DNA of 64,000 bases from Deltaproteobacteria bacterium (GCA_016703535.1 JADJBV010000001.1:4640001-4704000); one strand, 5' to 3'. Positions 18,930-28,300 are shown, numbered from the stretch's first letter. Numbers and translations: made by a program. The notes: generated by a model from the sequence alone, not told the origin.

Positions 18930-19586
18930 ATGCAGAAGTTGATTCATGGCCTCCACCGCTTTCAGCGCGAGATCGTCGCAAAAGACCGGGAATTTTTCTC
19001 GCGGCTCGCCGAAGGCCAACGCCCCGAGACGTTGTTCATCACCTGCTCGGACTCTCGGATCAGCCCCAACCTGCTGACCCAAACTCGCCCCGGCGAGTTG
19101 TTCATCGTGCGCAACGCCGGCAACCTGATCCCGCCCCACCGCCCGATGGCCGGCGGTGAAGCGGCCACCATCGAATACGCGATCCGGGCCTTGGGCGTGC
19201 GCGACATCATCGTCTGCGGCCACTCCCACTGCGGCGCCATGGCCGGCCTCCTCGATCCCGCCAGCACCGAAAAACTCCCCGCCATGCGCCAGTGGCTAAG
19301 CCACGCCGAACGAACCAAAGAGCTGATCGAAAAATCCTACGGCCACCTCGAAGGCCCCGCCCGCGTGGCGGCGGCCATTCAAGAGAACGTGTTGGTGCAG
19401 ATGGAGAACCTGCGCACCCACCCCGCCGTCGCCGAGGCCCTGGCCGAACATCGGATCCAGCTCCACGGTTGGGTCTACAAGCTCGAGAAGGGTTCGGTCT
19501 ACGCCTACGATCCCGACCTCGACGAGTTCGATCAGGTCTCCACCACCGAACCCAGCCTGGCCAACGGCCCCGCCCTCGAGATCTGA
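18930..19586 (+). CDS. can: beta-class carbonic anhydrase
   Basis: The 218-residue enzyme hydrates CO2 to bicarbonate. Zinc ligands and the catalytic dyad are all present: C39, D41 and R43 in ITCSDSR, and H98 and C101 in CGHSHCG. The C-terminal LHGWVYKLEKGSVYAYD is typical of the family. The start is the ATG at 18930, with a good ribosome-binding site (GGAGG, 6 bases upstream); in-frame sequence further upstream is antisense to htrA and was excluded. It is cytoplasmic and stands alone. Confidence 0.95.
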   Translation: MQKLIHGLHRFQREIVAKDREFFSRLAEGQRPETLFITCSDSRISPNLLTQTRPGELFIVRNAGNLIPPHRPMAGGEAATIEYAIRALGVRDIIVCGHSHCGAMAGLLDPASTEKLPAMRQWLSHAERTKELIEKSYGHLEGPARVAAAIQENVLVQMENLRTHPAVAEALAEHRIQLHGWVYKLEKGSVYAYDPDLDEFDQVSTTEPSLANGPALEI

Positions 19587-19605
19587 CGCAAGCGACCGGG
19601 TTGGC

Positions 19606-22600
19606 TCAGAGGTCTTTGGCCAGCCGGAAGCCCAGGCCGGTGTTGACGAAGTCCCGTTGAGTGACGTGGCGGAAGGCGACTCGGCAGAAGAGGCCGGTGT
19701 CGTTCCAGCAGCCGCCGCGCATCACCGGGGCCAAACGGCCGCTGCTTTCGGTGAGGCAGATCTCTCGGATGCTGCCGGCCATGTCCCGAGCGCCGTACGG
19801 GGAACAGTCGACCTCGAAGGTGCCGACGGGTTCGGGTTCGGGGTAAGGGGCGTGGCGCGAGTCCTTCATCTTGCAGAAGGTCGGATCGAAGTGATCGCCC
19901 CACGGGAAGAAGCGCCCATCGACGCCTCGGGCCGCCTTTTCCCACTCGTTTTCGTGGGGCAAGCGCAACTTTTCGCCCGTCCGTTGGGTGCGCCAAGCGA
20001 TGAAGGCCTCGGCGTCTTCGAGGCTGACCCCGTTGACCGGCAGGTTGCCGACCCAGGCGTGACCTCCAGGGCTCTTCTCTGGATATTCGAAGCGCCGCAC
20101 CGCCGGGTTATAACGCCAGTAGTGGCCCTCGTGGGCTCGGGCCCTGGGAACGTGGGACTGGGCCAGCTCTAGATCTTGTTCGGCCAGCCCGTTGAGGAAG
20201 GCCAGGTATTCGTCGCAGGTGACCGGGAAACGAGCGATCGCGAACTCACCGACCTCCACCACCCGCCGCTCCAGGCCGCCGTGGGCCACCGAATCCCCGC
20301 CCAAGATCGCCGGGCCATCGGGGACCAACACGAACTCGTCGCCGATCTCTTTGGCGTGACGAAAGTGGACCTGCACCAACACCGACTCGGTTCGGCCGAT
20401 CAAGATCGGGCGGAGCACGTCCCGTTCGCCCGGCCGGCTGAAGAACAAGAGGTAACTGCCGATCGGCATCTCGAAGCGACGGATCGGCACCTTGCCCAAA
20501 AACCGCCGTTCACCCGGGCGCAAGACCCGATCGTTGAGCTCCATCTTGGCGATGCTGACCGTCACGTCGGCGGGGAGCGCGTCGATCTCCAAGGTGCCGT
20601 CGCCCTCCAGCACCCGCTCCCAGACGCCGTCGTCGTAACGTTGGACCAGGCTGCGGTAATACCGTTGCCCTTCGACGTCCCGGGCCCGCTCGGCCTCCCC
20701 GAAGCGCGCAAAATAAAGAGACGCCAGGGCGCTGCGGGCCTCTCGATCGTCCGGGACTTCGCCCAGGGCCCGCAAGAAGTCGGCCTCGGCCTCTTCAAAG
20801 GCACCAACCGCCTCGATCTTCAGCTCACTGACCCGATCTTCCACCTTCCAGATGGCCCGCTTTTCGTCGACGCCCGCCCAGGCCGGGACCTCTTTGCCGA
20901 GGCGCTTCGCCTCGGACTCGGCGCCCTGCAGATCGATCTTCAGCCGCTTCCAACGTTCGGTGGACCGGCGACCGGCCCGGACCCGCACCTTGGCTTCGTG
21001 TTGGCGGCGGTCCCGCTCTTTGGCGCCTTCCAAGATCCGACCCACGTCGTCGGCCAACTTCTTGGCGAGGGGCCGATCTTCGGGCGCCTTGTTCATCGCC
21101 GAGAGGCACAACTCTTCCAACTCCTGGGCGATGCCCAGGCCGGGGGCCCGCTTCCGCGGTGGCAAAAAGGCGGCCTCCCGCACCTTCATCACCGTCGGCA
21201 CAAAGCCGATGTCCGGGAAGGCCGGCTCCAGGGTCAAGATCTCGTAGAGCACCGCCCCCAAGCCGTAGACGTCCGACTTGGTGGTCAAACGATCCGGGCG
21301 ACCTTCGGTGGCCTCCGGCGACATGTATTGGGGCGTGCCGGTGATGGTGCCGCTCTGAGTTTCGGTGGCCGAATAACGCCCGACCATCTCCACCCGGGGC
21401 AGATCTTCGGTCACCACCGGATCGTCACCTTCGATGATCTTGGCCAAGCCCCAGTCGATCAGGATCGCTTCGCCGTAACGACCGACCATGATGTTGGCGG
21501 GCTTGATGTCTCGGTGGATGACGCCGTGGGCGTGGGCAAAGGCCACGGCGTACGCGATCTGCTGGAAGATGGTGAGCAGGCGGACCCGGGTGAACTCGAG
21601 TTTGGTGTTGGCGTCGTCGTCCTTGAGCGCCGAGATGATCTCCGCCAAGGTCTGACCCGAGAGCTTCTTCATCACGTAGAAGAGCTCACCGCTGGGCAGC
21701 CGCCCCACGTCGTGGATCGGGATGATCGCCGGGTGCTCCAGCTGGCCGGTCGCCTGCACCTCGGTCCAAAAGCGCCGGATCAGGTTTTCGGGCACACCGC
21801 TGCCGGCCAACAACACCTTGACCGCCACCTCTCGGCCGATCTCGGTGTCCCGGGCCTTCAGGATGCGCCCCATCCCGCCCCGGCCGATCTCGCCCAAGAG
21901 CTGATAACGCTCCTCCACCGACTTGCCGCTGGGCGCGAGGCGTTCCTCGGCCGGCTGGATCTCCAGATCCACCGCGCTCAACTCGGGCTTGTGGATCCGG
22001 CCTGCGGTCTTGCCCGGCCCCTTGGGCATCCGGGTCGCCTCGGGATCACTCCACGGTGTCCGCCGGGTCTGGAGGTGGGGCGGATCGGTCGGATCTTTGT
22101 TGGGTTCGTCCAGGATCTGGGGCCGGGGGATCGCGGGGTCGGTGCCCGGGCCCGGCCGGACGGTCTGAGAATCGAGGACGTCGCTGCTGTCCGCCGGGGC
22201 GTAGGGCCGGGTCAGGGCCGCGTGGGCCGCGCCTTCCTCGGGGGTCAAGGTCCGCTCGTCTTCTTCACCCCGGGCCTGGCGCCGGGCCCGCTCCTTGACC
22301 TCCCTCAGCTCGGGGCTGGCGGGCAGATCGAACCAGGTGTCGGCGTCGTCCTCGAAGGCCAGCGGGTCGGTTGGCTTCTTTTTGGGGGCCCGCTCGATCC
22401 GCAAGGGCTTGGCGGCGGCGCGCTTTTTTAGGGCGGCCTCCTGGTAGCGGCCGATCTCGCTCGCCGCAAATACCCCTTGCCGCACCAGGGCGTCGGCCAA
22501 CCGGCCGCCCTGTTGGGCCAGGTCCACCGCCGCGAGGACCCGCTCCAGGGGCGCCAGGCGACGCTCCAGCAGGTAGGCCGCCAGGGCCTGATCTTCGGGC

Positions 22601-22611
22601 GACAGCGCCAC
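19606..22611 (-). CDS. Ser/Thr protein kinase fused to a formylglycine-generating-enzyme-like domain
   Basis: The protein has about 1001 residues. The N-terminal 60 residues are helical and MshEN-like; a disordered linker leads to a Hanks kinase domain (about 236-520) with GRGGMG loop, K265 in AVKVL, HRDIKPAN (365 on) and DWG at 385-387 in place of DFG. A helical, TPR-like region follows. The C-terminal 240 residues are an FGE/sulfatase-modifying-factor fold (PVTCDEYLAFLN, LPHENEWEKAARG, MRGGCW), but the paired cysteines of true FGE are not in the usual places, so it is probably a binding module. No membrane helix is seen. The start is taken as GTG 22611; ATG 22695 is possible. It is divergent from the coiled-coil gene. 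Confidence 0.9.
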   Translation of the reverse strand: MALSPEDQALAAYLLERRLAPLERVLAAVDLAQQGGRLADALVRQGVFAASEIGRYQEAALKKRAAAKPLRIERAPKKKPTDPLAFEDDADTWFDLPASPELREVKERARRQARGEEDERTLTPEEGAAHAALTRPYAPADSSDVLDSQTVRPGPGTDPAIPRPQILDEPNKDPTDPPHLQTRRTPWSDPEATRMPKGPGKTAGRIHKPELSAVDLEIQPAEERLAPSGKSVEERYQLLGEIGRGGMGRILKARDTEIGREVAVKVLLAGSGVPENLIRRFWTEVQATGQLEHPAIIPIHDVGRLPSGELFYVMKKLSGQTLAEIISALKDDDANTKLEFTRVRLLTIFQQIAYAVAFAHAHGVIHRDIKPANIMVGRYGEAILIDWGLAKIIEGDDPVVTEDLPRVEMVGRYSATETQSGTITGTPQYMSPEATEGRPDRLTTKSDVYGLGAVLYEILTLEPAFPDIGFVPTVMKVREAAFLPPRKRAPGLGIAQELEELCLSAMNKAPEDRPLAKKLADDVGRILEGAKERDRRQHEAKVRVRAGRRSTERWKRLKIDLQGAESEAKRLGKEVPAWAGVDEKRAIWKVEDRVSELKIEAVGAFEEAEADFLRALGEVPDDREARSALASLYFARFGEAERARDVEGQRYYRSLVQRYDDGVWERVLEGDGTLEIDALPADVTVSIAKMELNDRVLRPGERRFLGKVPIRRFEMPIGSYLLFFSRPGERDVLRPILIGRTESVLVQVHFRHAKEIGDEFVLVPDGPAILGGDSVAHGGLERRVVEVGEFAIARFPVTCDEYLAFLNGLAEQDLELAQSHVPRARAHEGHYWRYNPAVRRFEYPEKSPGGHAWVGNLPVNGVSLEDAEAFIAWRTQRTGEKLRLPHENEWEKAARGVDGRFFPWGDHFDPTFCKMKDSRHAPYPEPEPVGTFEVDCSPYGARDMAGSIREICLTESSGRLAPVMRGGCWNDTGLFCRVAFRHVTQRDFVNTGLGFRLAKDL

Positions 22612-22703
22612 GCCTATCCATTTGTTGCCCACCTTGGGCCCCGGGACAAGAAAGGTTCGGCTTGCCGGTCGCCAAAGAGGTGCGCTATGCGCCAAAGCTC
22701 GCC

Positions 22704-23579
22704 ATGAACCCCATTCAAGTCGTGCTGGTAGTCCTCCTCGTGGCGGCCATCGGAGCGGCGGTCACCTTCTTCCGCCGGATGACGGCCCTGGAAGAGACCG
22801 TCCGTACCGAAGGCCACACCGTCGAGGAAAAACGCAAAGAGCTGAGCGCCGCCAAGATCGAGGCCGCGGAGCACAAAGAGCAGCTCGAGCAGCTGAAAAA
22901 GCAGCTCCAAGAGACCAAAAACAAGCTGGCCGACAAGAAGAAGAGCCAAGCCGCCAACAACCAAGGGGGCGGCAGCAAAAAGCAAAAAGCGGCCGAAGAC
23001 TCCTCCCAGGAGATGTCGGCGGCGTCGGTGGTTCACGTGACCGACCAGGAGTTGGAGACCCAACACCGGGCGGTCCGGGAGCGGCTGGAGGCCCAGGTGG
23101 CCGAGGCCAAGGCCGAGGTCGAGCGCCTGAAGCGGGCCGAAGAGCGGCGCCGGGCCGAAACCGAGCGGGCCACCCAGGCCATCATGAAGGACCAAGCCCC
23201 GGCGGCCGAGGTGGCCTCCGCCGCCCGGACCCCGGAGGAGCAGGTCGCCGCCCTCAAGGCCCAACTCGAGGCCTTCCAGCTGGCCGCCAACGAACGAGAG
23301 AAGTCCCTGCGCCGCGAGCTGAAGCGCGCCGAGGCCGGTGCCAGCTCGGCCCATCGCCGGGCCAACGGCAACCAGGCCCTCTACCAGGTCATCAAGGGTC
23401 AGCTGGAGATCGCTGAAGACCGGCTGGCGTTGTATCGCCGCAAGTACGAAGGCGCCAAGAAGCCCGAGTCGTTGAAGGCGAAGAACGGCGAACGCGACAC
23501 CCACGACGTCGAAGCCCAAGCGGTGGTCGCCGAGGTCGAGGCCCCGGTTCCGCCCGCCCTGCCGCCGGCCGAAGGTTGA
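22704..23579 (+). CDS. membrane-anchored coiled-coil protein
   Basis: The 291 residues start with one transmembrane helix (about 4-22) that is followed by basic RR, so the bulk is probably cytoplasmic. Nearly all the rest is charged, Ala/Glu/Lys/Arg-rich heptad sequence forming coiled coils (about 26-85, 120-165, 185-265), broken by a Gln/Asn/Gly/Ser-Lys linker. It resembles structural or scaffold proteins but belongs to no family recognised here. Its TGA overlaps the next ATG (TGATG), so it is coupled to the caspase-like gene. Confidence 0.8.
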   Translation: MNPIQVVLVVLLVAAIGAAVTFFRRMTALEETVRTEGHTVEEKRKELSAAKIEAAEHKEQLEQLKKQLQETKNKLADKKKSQAANNQGGGSKKQKAAEDSSQEMSAASVVHVTDQELETQHRAVRERLEAQVAEAKAEVERLKRAEERRRAETERATQAIMKDQAPAAEVASAARTPEEQVAALKAQLEAFQLAANEREKSLRRELKRAEAGASSAHRRANGNQALYQVIKGQLEIAEDRLALYRRKYEGAKKPESLKAKNGERDTHDVEAQAVVAEVEAPVPPALPPAEG

Positions 23580-24922
23580 TGTTCCCGCTCCTGGCCGCAG
23601 CTCTATTGGCGGCCCCGCCCGATCGCCCGGCGGTGTTGATCTTCGGCACCGGTTGGGGCGCCGAGGGCACCCAAGCCTCGATCGAAGCCCACGCCCTCGC
23701 CTTGGCCGCGGCCGTCCCTCCCGACCAGCTGTTGATCGGCGGCGGTTCCCAGCTCCGCTCCATCCAAGCCGACGGCCCCTACGACGAGTTGGCGGATCTG
23801 CTCGGCCTGGTCCTCGACCGGCGCGATGGCCTGCACGTCGAGTACCGCCGGCCCCGAGGCAACGACGTCGGCGCCGCCACCAAAGAGGGGCTGCTCGCGG
23901 CCTTGGATCGCCTGATCGCCCTCGGGCGCCCGGTGGTGGTGTGGGGCGCGGGCCATGGCAGCGGCGCCAGCGAAGATCAGCCGGCCTCGCTGGAGTTGTG
24001 GGGCCCGGACGATCAACTCGACGTCACCACCTTGGCCCAACACCTGGACCAAGCGGCGCCCAAAGCTCACCTCGCCTTCGTGTTGGGCCAGTGTCACTCG
24101 GGGGCCTTCGCCGACCTGATGTACATCGGCGGCGATCCGAAGCGCGGCTTGGCGACGCCGACCCGCTGCGTGTTGGCCGCGGTCCCCTTCGATCGGGAGG
24201 CGGCCGGCTGCACCTCGGACCTGGGCCACCCCGACGCCCGGGCCTATCTCGCGGTGTTCGCCGAGGCCTTGTCGAACAAGACCACCGACAGCAACGGCGA
24301 CGGCCACCTCGGCCTCGACGAAGCCCACGCATATGCATCGCTCCACGACTCGACCATCGATCTGCCGGTGACCAGCAGCCAGGTCTGGCTGGCGCGGCAA
24401 CGACGGCTCCCTGAGCTGGCCAAGTTGAGCGCCAAAGATCTGGCGGGTGCCCGGCCCTTCGAGCAGCGACTGTTGTTGGGCCTGGCGCCCGAGGGCCTGA
24501 AGGCGCCGGCGCAGATCGCCCGGGCCCTGGCGGAGCTGCGCGCCGAAGAAGAGCGGCTGGATACGGCCCACCAAGACGCTCAGCACGAAGAGGCGATGGT
24601 TCGGCGGCGGGTCTCGGACCGGCTGCTGGCCGAGTGGCCCGAACTCACCAACCCTTTTCATCCGAAGGCGCGAGCGCTGCTCAGCGCCCAGGCCGACACC
24701 CTGAAGGCTCGGATCCTGGGCGATCCCGAGCTGGAGGCCCTGAAGGCCAAGGCCGAGGCGAGCGCGGCCGCCGAAGACGCGGCGTTGGCGGTGGGTCGAA
24801 GGCGGGCCCGTCTCGAGCGGTACGAAGCCACCGCCCGGCACGTCGCGGCCCGGGCCCGTTTGAGCCGAGGCCAACGGGCGAACTTGGAGCGGCTCTACAG
24901 GTGCGAGTCGACCGGGCTTTGA
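23579..24922 (+). CDS. caspase-like (clan CD) cysteine protease with EF-hand loop
   Basis: The 447-residue protein has a short hydrophobic leader (1-12, weak signal peptide). A caspase-like core shows the clan CD dyad: H126 in VWGAGHGSG and C172 in LGQCHSGAF, each after a hydrophobic strand, spaced 46 residues apart. A canonical EF-hand loop follows at 237-248 (DSNGDGHLGLDE; D237, N239, D241, H243, E248). Residues about 300-440 are Ala/Arg/Glu-rich helices, probably coiled coil. It is likely an exported, calcium-responsive peptidase, though catalysis is not shown. The gene overlaps the coiled-coil protein gene, and its 3' end overlaps the convergent 198-residue gene by 28 bases. Confidence 0.82.
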   Translation: MFPLLAAALLAAPPDRPAVLIFGTGWGAEGTQASIEAHALALAAAVPPDQLLIGGGSQLRSIQADGPYDELADLLGLVLDRRDGLHVEYRRPRGNDVGAATKEGLLAALDRLIALGRPVVVWGAGHGSGASEDQPASLELWGPDDQLDVTTLAQHLDQAAPKAHLAFVLGQCHSGAFADLMYIGGDPKRGLATPTRCVLAAVPFDREAAGCTSDLGHPDARAYLAVFAEALSNKTTDSNGDGHLGLDEAHAYASLHDSTIDLPVTSSQVWLARQRRLPELAKLSAKDLAGARPFEQRLLLGLAPEGLKAPAQIARALAELRAEEERLDTAHQDAQHEEAMVRRRVSDRLLAEWPELTNPFHPKARALLSAQADTLKARILGDPELEALKAKAEASAAAEDAALAVGRRRARLERYEATARHVAARARLSRGQRANLERLYRCESTGL

Positions 24923-25491
24923 GCCGGCGTGTTCTCGACCACCAAAAGGGCCATCAGACCCCGGAGGATCTGGTCTCGGGCCTGGTCACCCCCCTTGGGC
25001 ACCCGCAGGCTCTCCAGCTCTTCCCGGAGCCGGTCCAGCCGGGCCGGGTCGTGTTGCCAGAGCCGGGCGCGGCGACGGTAGAGGGCCTGACGGCGGCGGA
25101 TCTCCACCCGGGCGGACTCGACGGCCGGGTCCAGGGCCTCCCGGAGAACCCCTCGGAGCTTGTCGGGATCCACCCACAAGAGGCGGCAGGAGCGCTGGAC
25201 CGCCTGGGGGAGCAGGGTCGCGGCCAGCCGGACCAAGTCGGCCACCTCGGGATCAAGTAGCGCCAGGCCGGGATCAACTGGGGCCTTGGGGAGGCGCTCC
25301 GCCCGGCGGCCGGTGCGCTCCACGAGCAGCGCCGCGGCGTCGGCCAGGGCCTCGGCTCGGCGTTGCACAGCATCTCGGGCCGCTTGGCCCCATACCGATA
25401 GTCGAGCATCGATCGCACCGACCGTGGGGGCACGGCGGGTCAAAAAGGCGTCGGCGGGATCCTCCTGGATCATTGGGCGAACACTCACCAT
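24895..25491 (-). CDS. hypothetical helical protein
   Basis: The 198-residue protein is charged and alpha-helical, with repeated Arg/Ala/Leu segments (ARVEIRRRQALYRRRARLW, RLREELESL). No motif or family was recognised. The start is the ATG at 25491 (MVSVRPM); an in-frame extension toward 25701 is low-complexity and overlaps the FHA gene. Its 3' end overlaps the end of the caspase-like gene on the opposite strand by 28 bases. Confidence 0.65.
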   Translation of the reverse strand: MVSVRPMIQEDPADAFLTRRAPTVGAIDARLSVWGQAARDAVQRRAEALADAAALLVERTGRRAERLPKAPVDPGLALLDPEVADLVRLAATLLPQAVQRSCRLLWVDPDKLRGVLREALDPAVESARVEIRRRQALYRRRARLWQHDPARLDRLREELESLRVPKGGDQARDQILRGLMALLVVENTPAQSPVDSHL

Positions 25492-25694
25492 GCCGTTTCC
25501 CTTCGCACGTTCGATGCCAAGGCTGTCGGGCCGAGCCGACAGGCCCGCACTCGAGGCATGGATGTCCCGTAACCACATGGGGCCGGGACATGGGCCCCTC
25601 AGGTCGTACGGAGGCCGGCGGCTGCCGGATCGGTCCATCGGGGGACCGGCCCAGGTCTCGCCCCGATCTCCGGTCGAGGGTAGGCTCCGGGTCC
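25492..25694. promoter_or_regulatory. divergent intergenic region with inverted repeats
   Basis: The 203-base gap between the start of the 198-residue gene and the FHA gene holds three short inverted repeats: CTGTCGG (25523-25529) with CCGACAG (25536-25542); ATGTCCCG (25562-25569) with CGGGACAT (25584-25591); and CGGTCC (25631-25636) with GGACCG (25643-25648). These are operator- or hairpin-like, but none is followed by a T-run, so they do not look like terminators. No good -10/-35 pair was found. Confidence 0.45.
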
Positions 25695-26609
25695 GTGGCA
25701 CGCCTGGTCTGCCTCAAGGATGGCGCTCGCTTCCCGGTCCCGGCCCGTTGCCTGATCGGCCGAGCCCCGATCTGCGCCCTGCCGATCGGGGATGCCTACG
25801 CCTCCAGCGAACACGCGAAGCTCAGCTGGTCCGGCGGTCACTGGGAGCTCCGGGACCTGGGCAGCCGCAACGGGACCTTCGTGGACGGCCGACGGGTCGA
25901 GCCCGGGGTGCCCGTCCCGATCACCGCCGGGGCCAAGTTGGGCTTCGGGGAACCCGAGGCCGGCTGGACCTTGGAGGACGACCAGGCGCCCTCGATGTTC
26001 GCCCAGGACCTGGGCAGCCACGAGGTGAAGGAGTCCACCGACGGCCTCTTGGTCTTGCCCTCGGAGGACGCCCCCCAGGTCAGCTGCTACCGGGACCCCC
26101 AAGGTTCGGGGTGGGTCGCCGAGGGGATCGACGGCGAGGTCCGGCACATCGAAGACGAAGGGGTGGTGGTCGCCGGGGGCCGCAGCTGGCGTCTGGCCCT
26201 GCCCTTGGTCGCCGACGCCACGCCGATGGTGGACGTGGCCTTTGCGTTGCCGAACGTGAGCCTCCGGTTGGGGGTCACGCCCGACGAGGAGCGGATCGAG
26301 CTGGGGTTGGTCTTGCGGGGCAAGGCGACCTGGCTCGAGCCCCGGGAACACGGCTACCTGCTCCTGACCTTGGCCCGGGCCCGAGAAAAAGATCGGGGCC
26401 TGCCGCTCGATCAGCGAGGTTGGGTCACCGTCGATCGCCTGATCGAGCTGACCAAACTCGATGAAAACGCGATCAACGTGTTGACCCACCGAGCCCGGAA
26501 ACAGCTGGCGGCGGTTGGGCTGGAGGGCGCGGCAGGGATCGTCGAGACCCGACGGGGGGCCCGACGACTGGGCACCGATCGCTTTCAGATCGAGGCCGTG
26601 CCGCTCTAA
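25695..26609 (+). CDS. FHA-domain protein with C-terminal winged-helix-like region
   Basis: The 304-residue protein starts (GTG 25695) with an FHA domain (about 1-85) that binds phosphothreonine: GR at 22-23, SSEH at 37-40, SRNGTFVDG at 57-65. The middle is of unknown fold. The C-terminal 90 residues (RGWVTVDRLIELTKLDENAINVLTHRARKQL) look like a winged-helix, such as DNA-binding output domains of this FHA architecture. It lies 80 bases upstream of a Ser/Thr kinase gene on the same strand, so it is a plausible substrate or effector of that kinase; this is inferred from order only. Confidence 0.85.
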   Translation: MARLVCLKDGARFPVPARCLIGRAPICALPIGDAYASSEHAKLSWSGGHWELRDLGSRNGTFVDGRRVEPGVPVPITAGAKLGFGEPEAGWTLEDDQAPSMFAQDLGSHEVKESTDGLLVLPSEDAPQVSCYRDPQGSGWVAEGIDGEVRHIEDEGVVVAGGRSWRLALPLVADATPMVDVAFALPNVSLRLGVTPDEERIELGLVLRGKATWLEPREHGYLLLTLARAREKDRGLPLDQRGWVTVDRLIELTKLDENAINVLTHRARKQLAAVGLEGAAGIVETRRGARRLGTDRFQIEAVPL

Positions 26610-26689
26610 GATCGGGCCGCCGATGGGCGCGTCAGGATCAAGGTTGGGGCCCCGGGCGGGGTCCGGCCCCTCGAGGACCAGGGGGCGAC

Positions 26690-28300
26690 TTGCCGGCTGA
26701 CATCCGCCGCGGCGCGATCCTCTCCGGTTATCGCTTGGATCGTTTGGTCGGAGGTGGCGGTTCGGCCGCCGTGTGGTTGGCCTACGACGTCCAGACCGAA
26801 CAACGGGTCGCCCTGAAGCTGCTGCACCCTGAGCTGCTGAAGGAGCCCCGGGCCTTGGCCCGAGCCCAACGAGAGGCCGAACTTTTGACCCGGCTTCGCC
26901 ACCCGGCTTTGGCCCGCTGCTTGGGCGCCCACTTCGATGACGATCCGCCCTACCTGGTCATCGACTACATCGAAGGCCGAACTTTGGCCGGGGTGTTGGT
27001 GAGCTTGACGGGGCAGGGCCGGGGCCTGGCCTTGCCGATCGCGCTGTCGATCCTGGAACAGGTGGCCAGCGCCGTCGATCACGCCCACGGCGCGGGGGTG
27101 GTGCACCGGGACCTCAAGCCGGCCAACGTGATGTTGTCGGGCAACCTGGGTGCACCACAGGTGACGGTCCTCGATCTCGGGGTGGCCAAGATCTTGGCGC
27201 CCGACGGCGACGATCCCACCACCTGGGGCCGGCTGCTCGGGACCTACGCGTACATGTCCCCCGAACAGGCCAAAGGTGAAGCGATCGACGGTCGCTCCGA
27301 CGTGTTCTCCTTGGCGGTCTTGTTCTTCGAGATGGTCACCCGGCGTCGGCCTTGGTTGTACGACCCGCAAGGTGGCCTGCAAGCCTTCGGCGATTCGATC
27401 GTCGCCAGCACCAACCCCCCGTTGGAGGTGATGCGACGGATCGGGAGCGGCCAACGCCCGAAGCTGCGCGAACACCGGCCCGAGTTGCCGGCGGCCTTGG
27501 ACGAGGTGTTGCAGCAGGCTTGGAGTGTCGATCGGGAGGAACGCCCACCGACGGCGGGAGCGTTGGCGCAAGCCTTGAGCCGGGCCGTCGGGGCCACGAT
27601 GCCCGAGGTCGACCCGACCAAATTGGCCGCGGCGCCCCGGAGTGGCACGCCGCTGTACGCGACGGTTCAAGTGGAGAGCCCGACCTTGCCGGTGGAGGTG
27701 CCGACGCCGACCCACGCCGGGCCGGTGGTCAAGGTGAGCAGCCCCCTTTCAGCGCGGCGCCGCGGGATCGTCGCGGCCCTGGCCTTCGCGGGGCTCACGG
27801 CCTTCCTCGGCTGGTGGATCGGGATGCGGATGGGCGCCGCCCGCAGCCCCAACCCAATCGCGGCGCCGGCCCCACCACCAGCGGCCGCCGTCGCCGAGCC
27901 GACGCCAACGCCGACGCCCGCTCCAGCGCCGACGGTCCAAGCTGCAGCCACGGCCCAGCCGATCGCGATCGAGGTCGCGCCGACCCCCGAACCGCCACCG
28001 CCACCTCCCGCCGCGGCCCTCCCCAAAGCCACCCGATCGACCGCGCCCCGGACCAAGGCCCCAGCCTCGGCGTTGGAGCCTCTGAACAAGTTGATGGCCG
28101 CCATCGAGGCCGATCCGAACGCCAGCGATCGCCACCAGGAGTTGGCCCGGAGGATCGAGTTCGCGGCCGCCGGGATCGAAGACGACGTGACCCGCAACCG
28201 GATCGTGCGCATCGCCAAAAGCAGCGCTTTGGTGGGCGACGTCGAGGGGCTGCGCCGCGCCCTGGAGAACCTGCGGGCCGCTCAAGGGACCCGACCTTGA
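26690..28300 (+). CDS. Ser/Thr protein kinase with single membrane helix
   Basis: The 536-residue protein has a kinase domain (about 14-290) with VGGGGSAAV loop, K43 in VALKLL, HRDLKPAN at 139-146, DLG at 162-164 replacing DFG, and GTYAYMSPEQ. A transmembrane helix lies at about 359-379, followed by an Ala/Pro/Thr-rich external segment and a C-terminal helical part. It is probably a membrane sensor kinase with an external domain. The start is TTG at 26690, near a GGGGG stretch. Its TGA is overlapped by the next start (TTGA), so it is coupled to the PEGA gene, and the upstream FHA gene completes a three-gene unit. Confidence 0.9.
   Translation: MPADIRRGAILSGYRLDRLVGGGGSAAVWLAYDVQTEQRVALKLLHPELLKEPRALARAQREAELLTRLRHPALARCLGAHFDDDPPYLVIDYIEGRTLAGVLVSLTGQGRGLALPIALSILEQVASAVDHAHGAGVVHRDLKPANVMLSGNLGAPQVTVLDLGVAKILAPDGDDPTTWGRLLGTYAYMSPEQAKGEAIDGRSDVFSLAVLFFEMVTRRRPWLYDPQGGLQAFGDSIVASTNPPLEVMRRIGSGQRPKLREHRPELPAALDEVLQQAWSVDREERPPTAGALAQALSRAVGATMPEVDPTKLAAAPRSGTPLYATVQVESPTLPVEVPTPTHAGPVVKVSSPLSARRRGIVAALAFAGLTAFLGWWIGMRMGAARSPNPIAAPAPPPAAAVAEPTPTPTPAPAPTVQAAATAQPIAIEVAPTPEPPPPPPAAALPKATRSTAPRTKAPASALEPLNKLMAAIEADPNASDRHQELARRIEFAAAGIEDDVTRNRIVRIAKSSALVGDVEGLRRALENLRAAQGTRP

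Noticed and set aside
20176..22431. Long open frame on the plus strand (751 residues)
   Set aside because: Mirror of the kinase/FGE gene; no recognisable domain.
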